From Magnetospirillum sp. (GTDB lineage: Bacteria > Pseudomonadota > Alphaproteobacteria > Rhodospirillales > Magnetospirillaceae), in NCBI GenBank assembly GCA_016183945.1, contig JACPDP010000054.1, forward strand, positions 1-61,017: a DNA stretch of 61,017 nt, given 5' to 3'. The position numbers were made by a program, and so were the translations under genes. Below the pieces are notes generated by a model. It did not search any database, had not been told where the DNA came from, and saw only the letters and a program-made list of their open reading frames with translations. This document shows positions 1 to 7,846 of this stretch, piece after piece. The first letter of the stretch is position 1. Each line of letters opens with the position of its first letter.

Positions 1-116
1 ACCAACTCCGGCGTGGCGTAGACGCGCCCCTCCTCACCCATGAAGTCGATGGTGCGGCCCTTGTCGATCTGCCAACGGCGAGTGTGCGTCAGGCCGGCGG
101 CAAGCGTGCTCTTCAT
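1..116 (-). CDS. Thioesterase family protein, N-terminus only (cut by window edge)
   Basis: The reverse strand encodes MKSTLAAGLTHTRRW followed by TIDFMGEEGRVYATPELV and runs off the window edge. This N-terminus resembles small hot-dog thioesterases of the fluoroacetyl-CoA thioesterase-like group, which hydrolyse acyl-CoA thioesters in the cytoplasm; the match is from memory of the family. The ATG at 116 has a purine-rich GAGAGG about 10 nt upstream. Only about 38 residues are visible, so catalytic residues cannot be checked. Confidence 0.6.
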   Translation of the reverse strand, partial: MKSTLAAGLTHTRRWQIDKGRTIDFMGEEGRVYATPEL

Positions 117-258
117 CGTATGCGTCCCTCTCGTTGGTCGCCCCGAACATCGAAGGGGGGCTTTGACGCATTGTAGTACCGAAATGCCGCTTTTTGCAAG
201 CCAAGTGTATCATGACCCCGGCGCCCGCCTCACCCGTAAAGGCGAAGGCCCGTCCTTA

Positions 259-1116
259 TTACCTGTGCGACAGCCGCGGCATGGCCATCAGACCACGCAG
301 CTTGGAGATGGCGGCAACCTCGATTTGACGCACCCGCTCGCGGGAGATGCCCCAGCGCTGCGCCAGGTCTTCCAGCCGAAGCGGCCTCTCGCGCAGCGTG
401 CGGGCGGCGATGATATCGCGCTCGCGCTCGCTGAGGCCGGTCCAGGCCGACTTCAGCAGGTCGCGGCGGTACATCAGTTCCTGATGTTCGCCCAACACCG
501 CCTCGGCGTCGGGACGCTCGTCGGGCAGCACCTCGCCGAAGGTGCTGCCGCTCTCGCCGATCGGGGCGTCGAGGGACAGCGGCGACTGGCCCAGCAGGCG
601 TTCCATTTCCACCACTTGCCGCTCCGACACACCCAGCTTGCCCGCCACCGCGGTGGCCTCCGCGGGGGTGAGCGATCCGCCCTCGGGGCCGGTGAGGCGG
701 GCCTTGATGCCCTTCAGCTTGAAGAACAGCCGCTTGCGCTCGGCCGACAACCCGAAGGCCACCGGGGTGGAGAACTTCAGCACATGCTCGAACATGGCGG
801 CGCGCACCCACCACTGGGCATAGGTGGAGAAGCGCAGTCCCCGCTCGGGCTCGAAAGTGTCGAGCGCCCGCACCAGGCCCAGATTGCCCTCGGCGACCAA
901 ATCGTCGAAGGCCATGCCGTAGCCGCGGAACTGCGTCGCCATCTTCACCACCAGCCGCAGATGCGCCACCACCAGCCGGTCGCGTGCGGCAGTATCGCCG
1001 CCCTCGCGCCAGCGGCCGACCAATTCGGCCTCCTCGGCCCCTTCGATCAGCGGCGCGGCGCGCAGGGCGCGCGCATACGCGGCCGGCAGGTCGGAGGGGG
1101 ATCGGTTGGCGTTCAT
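259..1116 (-). CDS. RNA polymerase sigma-32 (RpoH) family factor
   Basis: A 285-residue protein, the usual RpoH length. Region 2 is clear (DLVAEGNLGLVRALDTFEPE then FSTYAQWWVRAAMFEHVL), and region 4 ends with a helix-turn-helix (LEDLAQRWGISRERVRQIE). The segment ERKRLFFKLKGIK sits where RpoH proteins carry the Q-R/K-K-LFFNLR box but is diverged, so this is probably a second RpoH-type paralogue rather than the main heat-shock factor. It would direct core RNA polymerase to stress promoters. It is transcribed divergently from the LysR-type gene at 1218. Confidence 0.85.
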   Translation of the reverse strand: MNANRSPSDLPAAYARALRAAPLIEGAEEAELVGRWREGGDTAARDRLVVAHLRLVVKMATQFRGYGMAFDDLVAEGNLGLVRALDTFEPERGLRFSTYAQWWVRAAMFEHVLKFSTPVAFGLSAERKRLFFKLKGIKARLTGPEGGSLTPAEATAVAGKLGVSERQVVEMERLLGQSPLSLDAPIGESGSTFGEVLPDERPDAEAVLGEHQELMYRRDLLKSAWTGLSERERDIIAARTLRERPLRLEDLAQRWGISRERVRQIEVAAISKLRGLMAMPRLSHR

Positions 1117-1217
1117 GGCTGACCTCGATGGCCGTTGTTAATGAACCGAGGGTATCGCCGGGCTTGCTGATAGGTCCAATCGATATTATTTTGCATATTG
1201 ATAGGATTTAAAAAACA
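1117..1217. promoter_or_regulatory. Divergent intergenic region with repeated TGATAGG
   Basis: This 101-bp AT-rich gap separates the sigma factor gene from the LysR-type regulator. The heptamer TGATAGG occurs at 1168-1174 and 1199-1205, 31 bp apart or about three helical turns, flanking an AT-rich core. LysR regulators normally bind such divergent regions and control themselves plus the neighbour, so this is a plausible operator for the product of the 1218 gene. Promoter hexamers are not clear. Confidence 0.4.
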
Positions 1218-2168
1218 ATGATCACCTTCCGCCAACTTCAGTGCCTGGTCGCCGTGGCCGACGCCCTGCATTTCCGCCGCGCCGCCGAGCGGTTGCGGTT
1301 GTCGCAGCCGGCCCTGTCGGCGCAGATCGCCCAGATGGAAGAGCAACTGGGTACCCTGCTGGTGGAGCGCACCCGGCGGCGGGTGCTGATGACTCCGGTA
1401 GGACGTGAGGTGGCCGAGCGCGCCCGGGCCATCCTGCGCGACGTCGCCGAATTGGAGGAGGCGGCCCGCCAGTCCGGCGAGCCGCTGTCGGGGACTCTGC
1501 GGCTGGGAGTGCTGCGGACGCTGGGGCCGTACCTGCTGCCCCACATTCTGCCGGAGATGCGCCTCCGCCATCCCGGACTCAAATTATACCTGCGCGAGGA
1601 GCCGCGCGAGCGGTTGCTGGCCGAGTTGGGCAGCGGCGACCTCGATATGGTGATTATCGCCGACGCCCCACGCGATGACAGCCACCTGACGGTGGTGCCG
1701 CTGTTCCACGAGCCGTTGTGGGCGGCCCTGCCGCTGGGCCATGCCCTGGCGGCGAGGCAAACGCTCACCCGCGGCGACCTGACGGCGGAACGGCTGATCC
1801 TTCTGGAACTGGGCGACGGCCTGCGCGAACCGGCCATGGCACTGGCCGCCGAGCACCCCGACTTCCGCGCCACCAGCCTGGATTCGCTGCGGCAGATGGT
1901 GGCCATGGGGCTCGGCGCCACCCTGCTGCCGGCGCTTTACGTCGCGGCCGAGGCCCTCGACGACGATCAGATCGCCATGCGCCCCTTCATCGCGCCGGCG
2001 CCGGGACGTGCCATCGATTTGGCGTGGCGCCGCACCACCTCGCGCTCCGACGAGTTCCGGCTGTTCGCCAGACTGATCAAGGAAAACCTGCCGGGGGCGG
2101 TGTGCAGCGCCCCTTCCCCGGCGGGAGAGGCCGGAGCGGGAGGGGACTTCCCCGCTCTACGGAAGTAG
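1218..2168 (+). CDS. OxyR-like LysR transcription regulator without redox cysteines
   Basis: A 316-residue LysR protein: winged HTH at residues 1-60 (LRLSQPALSAQIAQMEEQLG) and a substrate-binding domain at about 90-300. It aligns well with OxyR, including RATSLDSLRQMVA and TLLPALYV. In OxyR the peroxide-sensing cysteines lie in GHCLRDQAMGFC; here the same place reads GDGLREPAMALA, so both (Cys199 and Cys208 in E. coli numbering) are replaced by Gly and Ala. The only cysteines are near residue 9 and in the tail. The fold and DNA binding should be kept, but thiol switching is not possible, so the signal must differ. Its 3' end overlaps the convergent GGDEF-EAL gene by 12 bp. Confidence 0.88.
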   Translation: MITFRQLQCLVAVADALHFRRAAERLRLSQPALSAQIAQMEEQLGTLLVERTRRRVLMTPVGREVAERARAILRDVAELEEAARQSGEPLSGTLRLGVLRTLGPYLLPHILPEMRLRHPGLKLYLREEPRERLLAELGSGDLDMVIIADAPRDDSHLTVVPLFHEPLWAALPLGHALAARQTLTRGDLTAERLILLELGDGLREPAMALAAEHPDFRATSLDSLRQMVAMGLGATLLPALYVAAEALDDDQIAMRPFIAPAPGRAIDLAWRRTTSRSDEFRLFARLIKENLPGAVCSAPSPAGEAGAGGDFPALRK

Positions 2169-4655
2169 ATCACGGTCGAACAGGCTGACGAGGTCCTCGG
2201 CCGAGACCGGACGGCTGATCAGGTAGCCCTGGACCTCGTCGCAGCCGCGCGCCTTGAGGAATTCCGCTTGAGCCGCCGTCTCGACGCCCTCTGCCACCGC
2301 CTTGAGCTTGAGGTTATGGGCCAGATTGATGATGGTCGCGACGATCTCGGCGCCGTCACCGTCGTCCATGATGTCGTGCACGAAGGAGCGGTCGATCTTC
2401 AAGCTGTCGATAGGCATCCGCTTCAGGTAGTTGAGGCTGGAATAGCCGGTGCCGAAATCGTCGATGGAGATGGTCACCCCCATGGTGCGCAACTGCTTCA
2501 GGACCGCCACCACCTCGTCAACGCGCTGCATCAGCACCGTCTCGGTGAGTTCCAGTTCGAGATAGCGCGGGTCGAGGCCGCTCTCGTCCAACGCGCGGCG
2601 CACCACCGCCGGCACATCGGTCTCGCGGAACTGCAGCGCCGAGACGTTGACCGCCATGCGCACCGGCGGCAATCCCATATCGTGCCAGCTGCGGCACTGC
2701 CGGCAGGCAGTGATCAGCACCCATTCGCCGATCTCGGAGATCAGCCCCATGTTCTCGGCCAGGGGAATGAAGTCCATGGGCGGCACCAGCCCCATCTCGG
2801 GATGGTTCCAGCGCACCAGCGCCTCGACCCCCGACATCTGGCCGCGGGCCAGATCGACCTTGACCTGATAGGCCAGCATGAATTCGCCGCGCGTGACGGC
2901 ATGTCGCAGGCTGCTCTCCATGGCCAGGCGCTCGAACGAGCGGGCGTTCATGGCCGGGGTGTAGAGCTGGTAGCTGTTCCGCCCCAGGTCTTTGACCCGG
3001 TACATGGCGGTGTCGGCGTTCTTGATCAGCGTATCCACCGTGGTGCCGTCGTCGGGATAGACGGCGATGCCGATGGAGGTGGTGACGTAAAGCTCATGGT
3101 CGTCGACCATGAACGGCTGCTTGACGTGGGCGATCATGCGCTCGGCCAGCTTGGCGGCGTCCTCGACATGCGCCAGTTCGGGGAGCAGGATGGTGAATTC
3201 GTCGCCGCCCAGGCGGGCGACGGTGTCGCCCTCGCGCACGCAAAGGCCGAGGCGTTTGGCGGTCTCCACCAGCACCATGTCGCCCAGGGCATGCCCAAGC
3301 GTGTCGTTGATGCGTTTGAAAAGGTCGAGGTCGAGGAACATGATGGCCAACTGCTGGCCATGGCGGTGGGCATTGGCGACGGCCACCTGCAGGCGGTCGG
3401 TGAACAGCCGCCGGTTTGGCAGGCCGGTCAACACGTCGAAATAGGCCAGGTTCTTGATGCGCTCCTCGGTCTTCTTGCGTTCGGTGATGTCGCTGAAGAT
3501 GGCAGCGTACTGAGTGATCTCGCCGCCCTCGTCGATGATGACGTTGATGGTCAGCCATTCGGGGAAGATCTCGCCGTTCCGGCGCCGGTTCCATATCTCG
3601 CCCTGCCAGAAGCCCTTCTCGCTCAGCGCCGCCCACATCTTTTGGTAAAATGCCTCGTCCTGGCGGCCGGATTTGAGCATGGCCGGCTGGCGGCCGATGA
3701 TCTCTTCCTGGGTGTAGCCGGTCAGCACGGTGAAGGCTGGGTTGACGAACTCGATCTCCAGCTTGGCGTTGCAGATCATGATGCCGTCCAGCGATGCTTC
3801 GATCACCTTGCGCGCCAGATGGAGATCCTTGCGCGAGCGCAGCAGTGCCTCGTCGCGTTCGCGTAGCGCCTCGTCGAGCCGGTGGACGGATTCGTACTGC
3901 AACGTCGCCAGGATATCCGCGAACGACAGCAGGCCCACCAGATTGCCCGCCGTGTCGGTGACGCCGACATGGCGGATATGCTTCTCTTCCAGCACATTGC
4001 GGGCGGCCAGCAGGCTGTCGTCTTGGCTGACGGTGAGCAGCGGCCGGCTGGCCAGCGCGCCCACATTGGCAACCTTGCGGCCCGAGGCAATCAGACGCAC
4101 CACATCGCGTTCGGTGATGATGCCGGGACCATTGACCTCGTCGAGCACCACGGCGGCGTCGGCGTGGTGCTCGCGCATGGCGGTTACCGCCTGCTTCAGC
4201 GAGCCGGCAGCGGGCACCGTCACCATGGCGCGCCCGACGGCGGCGCGAACGTTGCGCAGCACCAGGAAGTGCTCGACGCCGTGGCGCAGAATGACGTCGC
4301 TCTGGCTGATCACCCCCATGGCCGCCCCGGCGGCGTCGACCACCACGAAGTGACGCACGTTCTCCAGCTTGAACATCATGCCGGCATCGCCGATGGCGGT
4401 ATCGTGGGCGATGGTCTTGATGGGTGAGCTCATCACCGTCGACAGCGGCCGCTTCAGCGATTCGGTGTCGGTGGGATCGATACCCAGGGCGTCGTGCTCG
4501 GTCCAGATGCCGACGGGCTTGCCGTCCTCGACCACGATGATCGAACTGCAACGGGCATCGGCCATCTGTCGTGCCGCATCGACGATGAATGTGGTAGGCG
4601 GGCAGCTTAACAATTGCTTCTGGACGATGCGGTCGATGGACTGATCGGAAGACAA
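2157..4655 (-). CDS. CBS-CBS-PAS-GGDEF-EAL cyclic-di-GMP signalling protein
   Basis: An 832-residue cytoplasmic protein with no membrane segment. Two CBS-domain pairs occupy about residues 10-250, a helical linker follows, then PAS (about 280-395), GGDEF (about 400-565) and EAL (about 575-825). The cyclase signature LGGDEF is intact near residue 483, with REGD (RxxD) just upstream. The phosphodiesterase signatures GVEALVRW (near 611) and DDFGTGYSSLNYL are also intact, so both synthesis and hydrolysis of c-di-GMP are possible. CBS pairs usually bind adenine nucleotides, suggesting energy-state control of c-di-GMP. It appears to be a single-gene unit, convergent with the LysR-type gene. Confidence 0.92.
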   Translation of the reverse strand: MSSDQSIDRIVQKQLLSCPPTTFIVDAARQMADARCSSIIVVEDGKPVGIWTEHDALGIDPTDTESLKRPLSTVMSSPIKTIAHDTAIGDAGMMFKLENVRHFVVVDAAGAAMGVISQSDVILRHGVEHFLVLRNVRAAVGRAMVTVPAAGSLKQAVTAMREHHADAAVVLDEVNGPGIITERDVVRLIASGRKVANVGALASRPLLTVSQDDSLLAARNVLEEKHIRHVGVTDTAGNLVGLLSFADILATLQYESVHRLDEALRERDEALLRSRKDLHLARKVIEASLDGIMICNAKLEIEFVNPAFTVLTGYTQEEIIGRQPAMLKSGRQDEAFYQKMWAALSEKGFWQGEIWNRRRNGEIFPEWLTINVIIDEGGEITQYAAIFSDITERKKTEERIKNLAYFDVLTGLPNRRLFTDRLQVAVANAHRHGQQLAIMFLDLDLFKRINDTLGHALGDMVLVETAKRLGLCVREGDTVARLGGDEFTILLPELAHVEDAAKLAERMIAHVKQPFMVDDHELYVTTSIGIAVYPDDGTTVDTLIKNADTAMYRVKDLGRNSYQLYTPAMNARSFERLAMESSLRHAVTRGEFMLAYQVKVDLARGQMSGVEALVRWNHPEMGLVPPMDFIPLAENMGLISEIGEWVLITACRQCRSWHDMGLPPVRMAVNVSALQFRETDVPAVVRRALDESGLDPRYLELELTETVLMQRVDEVVAVLKQLRTMGVTISIDDFGTGYSSLNYLKRMPIDSLKIDRSFVHDIMDDGDGAEIVATIINLAHNLKLKAVAEGVETAAQAEFLKARGCDEVQGYLISRPVSAEDLVSLFDRDLLP

Positions 4656-4951
4656 GGAGAAGACCTGCTGCTGGAAGAGCCGAATAGCCTCATGCTATCA
4701 CGAAAGTGGGGAAAATACTGTTGTCATCCACGCCCGCATCTCCCCGCCGCGGCAACGCCGCGCAAACCCTACCCCTTTCGATGCGGAACCACCCCAACAA
4801 GGGGGAAGCGGCGCAATAACGTGGCTTCTGGGGAACCCCCAGCCGTGCCCCAGGACGAACCTTTTGCGGTGGGCGTTCGTTATTCCCTTTGAGGCGGGCC
4901 GCCACCGGGTGTGGCCCCGCGAAACCGAAGGCGAATGAGTCTGGAGGATCC

Positions 4952-5434
4952 ATGCAGCACCAAGATCTCGACCGGATCAGGGGCCAAAAGAGCCTCGACC
5001 CCCTGTTCGTGCGCCAGCCCCCCCTGACGCGCAGCGAACGCCTGAACCGCTGGGCGGACTTGCTCGAAGCGCAGTCCGGCCGCCCCTTGCGCGCCCTTGA
5101 GGACGTGGAGTACGTCAGCACCGGGGTGCGGCGCCAGATGCGCAAGGACGAAAGCCCCCTGGCCGTTGCCTTTGCCGATCCGTTGTTCCGGGCCGACGGG
5201 CTCAAGAGCGATCGGCTGGGCGACGCCATGGACTATTTCGGGCTGTCCGAGCGTCAGGCCCACTGGCTGCTGTGCGACTGCCATTACGGCGGACGCATGA
5301 CCGCACGCGACGTCGCCCTCCGGGTGCGCGACGAAGCCCGCCCCATCTACGATCTGCTGCGCCCGCAGCTCTGGGCCAGTTTGACCGGGGCCGTGATATT
5401 GGCCAGTGCCGTGACCACCGTTGCCCTGATGTGA
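4952..5434 (+). CDS. Conserved-type hypothetical protein with C-terminal membrane anchor
   Basis: A 160-residue protein I do not recognise. The ATG at 4952 follows a good GGAGG site 7 nt upstream, which decides the start over an in-frame extension. The body is charged and soluble-looking, with a CDCHYGG segment near residue 110. The last 22 residues (LWASLTGAVILASAVTTVAL) form a single hydrophobic helix, so the protein is probably tail-anchored in the inner membrane, facing the cytoplasm. It ends just before a strong bidirectional hairpin. Confidence 0.7.
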   Translation: MQHQDLDRIRGQKSLDPLFVRQPPLTRSERLNRWADLLEAQSGRPLRALEDVEYVSTGVRRQMRKDESPLAVAFADPLFRADGLKSDRLGDAMDYFGLSERQAHWLLCDCHYGGRMTARDVALRVRDEARPIYDLLRPQLWASLTGAVILASAVTTVALM

Positions 5435-5443
5435 AGGGTTGCC

Positions 5444-5486
5444 AACCCCCCTCTCCCTGGCGATGTTCAATCCGGGGAGGGGGGTT
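5444..5486. terminator. Bidirectional hairpin between convergent genes
   Basis: AACCCCCCT at 5444-5452 pairs perfectly with AGGGGGGTT at 5478-5486, between the stops of the 4952 plus-strand gene and the 5497 minus-strand gene. There is no T tract. Position and symmetry suggest a shared terminator or mRNA 3' end barrier. Confidence 0.5.
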
Positions 5487-5496
5487 CGACCTCCGC

Positions 5497-5697
5497 TCAT
5501 GCGCCGCCAATGCCTTCGATGACGATGCCGGTGCCGCGGCAGTTGTCGCAAACCTTGCTGTCGATCTTTCCGCTGCCGAGGCAGACGCGACAAATATCCT
5601 CACCGGTGCCGGGGGTGCCGGGCGGCGCGTCGTCGCCAGGAGCGATTTCCTGCCGTGGGTGCGGTTCGGATTTGGGGGTGGGGTCGAGTTGCGGCAT
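5497..5697 (-). CDS. Small zinc-ribbon protein with DnaJ-type CxxCxGxG repeats
   Basis: A 66-residue protein. The ATG at 5697 is preferred over a longer in-frame start at 5730 because GGAGG lies a few bases upstream. The N-terminal half is Pro/Gly-rich and probably disordered; the C-terminal half carries CRVCLGSGKI and CDNCRGTGIV, two copies of the DnaJ cysteine-rich motif, which should bind one zinc ion. It lacks J and substrate-binding domains, so it is not a DnaJ chaperone. A partner-binding or metal-handling role is a guess. Confidence 0.7.
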   Translation of the reverse strand: MPQLDPTPKSEPHPRQEIAPGDDAPPGTPGTGEDICRVCLGSGKIDSKVCDNCRGTGIVIEGIGGA

Positions 5698-5816
5698 GGG
5701 AGCCTCCGGGGTTCGAGGACAATCATGCAATGGACATCCGCCGCCGGTGGAAGTTCCCGGCGCGCTCGGCTAGACTGCGCCCGCTGGGGGACACAGCCAA
5801 GGGCAGGCCGAGCACC

Positions 5817-6605
5817 ATGACGGACACGGCAGACGGTCATCATTCCAAGCAGGAACTTGCCCACGAACTCAGCATCGAATTCATCGACGAGGCACGCGAG
5901 ACGCTGCAGGCGCTCGAGGTGGCCCTGCATGCCGCCCGCAGCGGGCACAAGCCGGTGGCCGAGCTGCTCAAGGACTTCCGCCGGGTGGCGCTGCTGCTGC
6001 GCGGCCAAGCCCCCAATTTCGGGCTGCGCTCGCTGTCGCTGGTGGCGCATCGTTTCTACGACTACCTGGACAATGCCAACGACGTCCTGCCGCCGCGCGC
6101 CTGGGAGGATCTGCAAGCGTTTATAGACACCATGACCTCGCTGGTCGACACGGTCACCGACGAGGAAACCGCCCCGGCCGGTCTGGTGCGCTCGCTGCCC
6201 AGCAAACTGGGGTTCGACTTCGCCGACATCCAGGTGCACAACGTCGAGGTCATGCTGGTGATGCCCATCGGCGCCCAGACCCGTTTCGTCGAACGTGAAT
6301 TGCAGCAGTGCGGCTACCGCGTCTCCATCGTCACCGATACCCTGATGGCCTTCGCCCTGATCGTGCAGGCGCAGCCCGACCTGGTGATCATCTCGGCGGT
6401 GATGCCGCATCTCGACGGCATCGACCTGTCCATGGCCCTGACCTCGATGCCCTCGACCCGCAACATTCCGCTGGCGGTGATCACCAGCTTCGTTCCGGAC
6501 GACGACCGCCTCAAGGTTTTGCCCAAGACGGTGCCGGTTGTGTTCAAGGGGCCGAGCTTCGGCGACGATTTGTTCAAGGCGCTGGACGACCTTTTCCTGA
6601 TCTGA
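5817..6605 (+). CDS. Degenerate HPt plus receiver-like two-component protein
   Basis: A 262-residue protein starting at the ATG at 5817. Residues about 12-125 form a helical domain resembling HPt/CheA P1: the stretch FRRVALLLRGQAPNFGL matches the HTLKG-x-A-x-x-x-G helix but has no histidine at the phosphorylation site. Residues about 140-262 look like a receiver domain (VEVMLVMPIGAQTRFVEREL, then DLVIISAVMPHLDGIDLS), with Ser where the phospho-acceptor Asp should be. A switch Thr/Ser (ITSF) and Lys (FKGPS) remain. Both halves therefore look unable to take part in phosphotransfer, and it may act as a scaffold or decoy for a two-component pathway. Confidence 0.7.
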   Translation: MTDTADGHHSKQELAHELSIEFIDEARETLQALEVALHAARSGHKPVAELLKDFRRVALLLRGQAPNFGLRSLSLVAHRFYDYLDNANDVLPPRAWEDLQAFIDTMTSLVDTVTDEETAPAGLVRSLPSKLGFDFADIQVHNVEVMLVMPIGAQTRFVERELQQCGYRVSIVTDTLMAFALIVQAQPDLVIISAVMPHLDGIDLSMALTSMPSTRNIPLAVITSFVPDDDRLKVLPKTVPVVFKGPSFGDDLFKALDDLFLI

Positions 6606-6751
6606 CGGCGAGGGCGGGTCGGCTGACGGCTCGCCCTGACCGTCAGGCCTACCTCGGAATCCTCGATTCGACCGTCACCCCGGCCGTGCCGCCTATTGAT
6701 GCCGGCACCGGCTGAGGGGAAGCTCCATCTCTGGCTTCCCGGAGTGGACGA

Positions 6752-7066
6752 ATGGCGATGGACCTCGGCGGCGGTTTCGTGTTTCTGGCGATCAGTGCCC
6801 TGCATCCCGACCGGGTGCGGGTCGGCCGATCGGCCGACATCCAGCGCGGAGCGGCCGACGGCGACTGGCGCATCGCCTACGCCCGCCGGGTCCATTTCCC
6901 CCAAACCATCCAGCGGATCATGCACGACCACCTGTCGCGCCTACAGCGCGGCCACCGCGCACGCCCGCACCACGAGGACGATTTCGAGGGTGAGTACCTC
7001 GCCCCCTATGGCCACGTCCAGATGGTCCTGGACAGCTTGGCGAGGGAGTTCGACGTAAAGTTCTAG
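6752..7066 (+). CDS. Small hypothetical protein, possibly GIY-YIG-like
   Basis: A 104-residue soluble protein. The pattern VFLAISALHPDRVRVGRSAD, later HFPQTIQRIMHDHL and a glutamate-rich EDDFEGEYL, faintly resembles the short GIY-YIG/Mug113-type fold, which keeps VKIG, R, H and E positions. This assignment is tentative and the canonical GIY and YIG signatures are not present. GGAG lies about 10 nt upstream of the ATG. Its last 4 bases overlap the convergent DUF983 gene. Confidence 0.5.
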   Translation: MAMDLGGGFVFLAISALHPDRVRVGRSADIQRGAADGDWRIAYARRVHFPQTIQRIMHDHLSRLQRGHRARPHHEDDFEGEYLAPYGHVQMVLDSLAREFDVKF

Positions 7067-7485
7067 CCGTGCTTCTCCGGATCGCCCTGCCGCTCGGACC
7101 CATGCAGATCAAGCGCCCACATCAAGCCGAGCATGGCGCCTTTGAGTCGCGGCAGCAGTTGCCAGATCAACACCGCCGCCGCCGCCGCCGCAACGATCAT
7201 GTGGGGAACCACCGGCGGCTGCCACTTCTGTTCCGCCACCAATGACAGCGGCACCACAATGTGGCCTACGAGCAACACCGTGAGATAGGCCGGCCCGTCA
7301 TCGGCGCGGATGTGGCCCAAGGGCTCGCCGCAATGGGTGCAGGCGGCGTGCACCTTAAGGTAACCATCCAGCGACGGCCCGACACCACAATTGGGGCAGC
7401 GGCGCAGCAGCCCCCGCAGGATGGCGTTGACCATCGAGCGTTTTCCCCCCGGCCGCGACATGCGAATGCGATTGGTTTGCATCCC
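7063..7485 (-). CDS. DUF983 family membrane protein
   Basis: About 140 residues. It has the DUF983 signature: RCPNCGVGPSLDGYLKV followed by CTHCGEPL, two CxxC pairs that probably bind zinc, then RADDGPAYLTVLLVGHIVV and a second hydrophobic helix (MIVAAAAAAVLIWQLLP), ending KGAMLGLMWALDLHG. Two membrane helices with a zinc-binding cytoplasmic N-terminus are expected. Function is unknown; relatives in alphaproteobacteria often lie near cytochrome oxidase genes, not seen here. Starts at 7572, 7485, 7461 or 7434 are possible and none has a strong ribosome site. Confidence 0.8.
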   Translation of the reverse strand, partial: GMQTNRIRMSRPGGKRSMVNAILRGLLRRCPNCGVGPSLDGYLKVHAACTHCGEPLGHIRADDGPAYLTVLLVGHIVVPLSLVAEQKWQPPVVPHMIVAAAAAAVLIWQLLPRLKGAMLGLMWALDLHGSERQGDPEKHG

Positions 7486-7629
7486 ATAGCGTTCGTCTAA
7501 AGACGGTGATATTTCCAGCAAAATCTGGCCGGCGCGCCGCACGCCGGCTTTTGCTGGTCCGAACTCGCACACCTTGAGTCCTGACGTCCCCGGCCCTATT
7601 CTGCCCGCGATTGAACAACGGACCCGCCG

Positions 7630-7806
7630 ATGCCGCGCCTGTTCTTCGCCCTGATCCTGACCATCCTGGCCGCACCGGCGATAGCCTCGCCGTGCCGGGC
7701 GCCCGACAATCTGACACGCGTGACCGGCGGCAGCGAATGCCTGGTGATCAAGACGGTGGAGACGCCTGGCGGCTCGACGCTACGCCTGGGCCGCGGCGAG
7801 CAATGA
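7630..7806 (+). CDS. 58-residue secreted remnant, perhaps a truncated hydrolase
   Basis: The ATG at 7630 opens a short frame with a clear Sec signal peptide ([20 protein letters not shown]), then a Cys and a segment ending [22 protein letters not shown] before a stop. The C-LV-K-T segment resembles the first strand of secreted alpha/beta-hydrolase-like proteins, but nothing of the catalytic core follows. It is probably the N-terminal relic of a longer gene, or a very small secreted protein. It ends 40 bp before thyA. Confidence 0.4.
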   Translation: MPRLFFALILTILAAPAIASPCRAPDNLTRVTGGSECLVIKTVETPGGSTLRLGRGEQ

Positions 7807-7846
7807 CGCCTTTGCCGGACCCGCCCCCTGCGATAAGGTGCGCCGC

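Noticed and set aside
2268..3866. 532-residue frame antisense to the GGDEF-EAL gene
   Set aside because: The opposite strand has intact catalytic motifs across the whole length; this is its complement.
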